From the NCBI GenBank assembly GCA_934154515.1, contig CAKPGD010000011.1, positions 1 to 25,532 on the forward strand: a stretch of 25,532 nucleotides of DNA, given 5' to 3'. Positions 24,571 to 25,532 of the stretch are shown here, piece by piece. This DNA comes from an uncultured Clostridia bacterium (GTDB taxonomy: Bacteria > Bacillota > Clostridia > TANB77 > CAG-508). A model generated the notes under the pieces. That model was not told the origin of the DNA. It was given only the letters and a program-made list of their open reading frames with translations, and did not search any database. A program made the translations under genes and the position numbers. Position 1 is the first letter of the stretch, and every line of letters begins with the position of its first letter.

Positions 24571-24620
24571 CACAATATAAGATTAAAATCGCTTTTTTGA
24601 CAAAATTGTAAGCTCTGGCG

Positions 24621-24701
24621 ACTATAATTATAAACTTTTATAACTGTTTTAATAACTATAATTATAAACTTTTATAACTATATTTATAAGCTTTAATAAC
24701 T
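24621..24701. repeat. Tandem 25-bp AT-rich repeats between tuf and the hydrolase gene
   Basis: Two identical 25-bp copies (24621-24645 and 24655-24679, starting ACTATAATTATAAAC) are followed by a diverged third (24677-24701). They fill the space between the tuf terminator and the next promoter. Role unknown. Confidence 0.75.
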
Positions 24702-24735
24702 ATAAAAATAAGAGCTACAATAATGTAACTCTTAT
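24700..24735 (-). terminator. Terminator of tuf
   Basis: Arms ATAAGAG-TACA (24708-24719) and TGTA-CTCTTAT (24724-24735) with one mismatch and a 4-base loop, 20 bases after the tuf stop. On the minus strand it is followed by TTTTTATAG. Confidence 0.75.
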
Positions 24736-24755
24736 CTTTTATGATTAAATGTTTA

Positions 24756-25532
24756 TTACTCTTTAATATCAGCAACAACACCTGAACCAACTGTACGTCC
24801 ACCTTCACGGATAGCAAATCTTAATCCTTTTTCAATAGCGATTGGAGTGATTAATTCGATTTCCATGTCTACGTTATCACCTGGCATAACCATTTCTGTT
24901 CCAGCAGGTAATTTGATAACACCTGTAACGTCTGTTGTTCTGAAATAGAATTGTGGTCTATATCCATCGAAGAATGGTGTATGTCTTCCACCTTCTTCTT
25001 TAGTTAAAACGTATACTTGTGATGTGAATTTTGTATGTGGATGTATTGTTCCTGGTTTTGCTAAAACTTGACCTCTTTCGATGTCTTTTCTATCAATACC
25101 TCTTAATAATACACCTATATTATCTCCAGCTTCTGCTTGATCTAATAATTTTCTGAACATTTCTACACCTGTAACAACGCTCTTGCTAACTGGTTTGATA
25201 CCAACGATTTCAACTTCGTCTTGTAGTTTAACTGTTCCTCTTTCTACTCTACCTGTAGCAACTGTTCCACGTCCTGTAATTGTGAATACGTCTTCTACTG
25301 GCATTAAGAATGGTTGGTCAACTGGTCTTTCTGGTGTTGGAATGTAGCTGTCTACTGCATCCATTAATTCTTTAATACATTGATATTCTGGTGCATTTGG
25401 ATCTGTTGATGTAGATTCTAGAACTTTTAATGAAGAACCTTTTATAATTGGAATTTCGTCTCCTGGGAAACCATATTCTGTTAATAGGTCTCTAACTTCC
25501 ATTTCAACTAATTCTAATAATTCTGGATCATC
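24756..25532 (-). CDS. tuf: Elongation factor Tu, 3' part (5' end outside the window)
   Basis: Delivers aminoacyl-tRNA to the ribosome. The last 258 residues are present, about two thirds of the usual 395-400; the frame stays open to the right edge, so the GTPase P-loop and the start lie outside. Visible are the end of the G domain (RDLLTEYGFPGDEIPIIKGS), domain 2 (FTITGRGTVATGRVERG, LLRGI) and domain 3 (HTPFFDGYRPQFYFRTTDVTG, MPGDNV, FAIREGGRTVGSGVV). Codon use is less AT-driven than in the neighbours, as expected for a highly expressed gene, and it contains no CGG. A terminator follows. Confidence 0.98.
   Translation of the reverse strand, partial: DDPELLELVEMEVRDLLTEYGFPGDEIPIIKGSSLKVLESTSTDPNAPEYQCIKELMDAVDSYIPTPERPVDQPFLMPVEDVFTITGRGTVATGRVERGTVKLQDEVEIVGIKPVSKSVVTGVEMFRKLLDQAEAGDNIGVLLRGIDRKDIERGQVLAKPGTIHPHTKFTSQVYVLTKEEGGRHTPFFDGYRPQFYFRTTDVTGVIKLPAGTEMVMPGDNVDMEIELITPIAIEKGLRFAIREGGRTVGSGVVADIKE

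Overview
This window reads as a chromosomal segment of a very AT-rich, spore-forming member of the Clostridia (Firmicutes), probably an uncultured, gut-type lineage. The reasons are strong GGAGG-type ribosome binding sites, AGA-dominated arginine codons, a Gram-positive cell-division cluster joined to spoIIGA-sigE-sigG, the Clostridia-style sbp and DUF881 genes, and a BofC-like protein. No mobile element, CRISPR array, tRNA or rRNA gene was recognised. The species cannot be fixed from sequence reading alone.

Layout. Almost everything is on the minus strand, so transcription runs right to left. At the right edge lies the 3' part of tuf (EF-Tu) with a terminator. Next come a secreted SH3/NlpC-P60 wall hydrolase with its own promoter, comEC, and a BofC-like gene with a sigma-G/F-like promoter. 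A two-gene plus-strand unit, clpE-pgsA, converges on it. Divergent from clpE is a four-gene minus-strand operon: RsiV-like membrane protein, topB, yqeK, patatin-like lipase, terminator. The rest is the division/sporulation cluster: murA-ftsQ-DUF881-DUF881-sbp, ftsA-ftsZ, terminator, spoIIGA-sigE, an unrecognised gene made of three helical repeats, sigG behind a good sigma-F-type promoter, and a YlmC/YmxH PRC-barrel gene. The first 480 bases hold no gene I can support, only a good outward promoter.

How the genes work together. MurA supplies peptidoglycan precursor, FtsQ/FtsA/FtsZ build the septum, SpoIIGA activates the pro-sigma-E made from the neighbouring gene, and sigma-G follows in the forespore. 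The BofC-like protein may act in the later forespore-to-mother-cell checkpoint.

Main discovery. Three conserved genes (ylmC, sigE, comEC) are each broken by one extra base. In all three the break falls exactly on an in-frame CGG codon. Skipping its C (+1) turns CGG-N into GGN (Gly) and restores the conserved family sequence: RL-GYV in YlmC, ML-GISQ at the sigma region 4.2 helix-turn-helix in SigE, and HH-GS in the ComEC metallo-hydrolase. The local heptamers are CTTCGGA, CTTCGGA and CATCGGT. Reading all genes by eye, I find only one other in-frame CGG, at codon 6 of the unrecognised gene between sigE and sigG. This is the pattern expected if CGG is an abandoned or hungry codon that drives programmed +1 frameshifting, or if CGGN is read as a four-base glycine codon. 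It is hard to explain by random sequencing errors.
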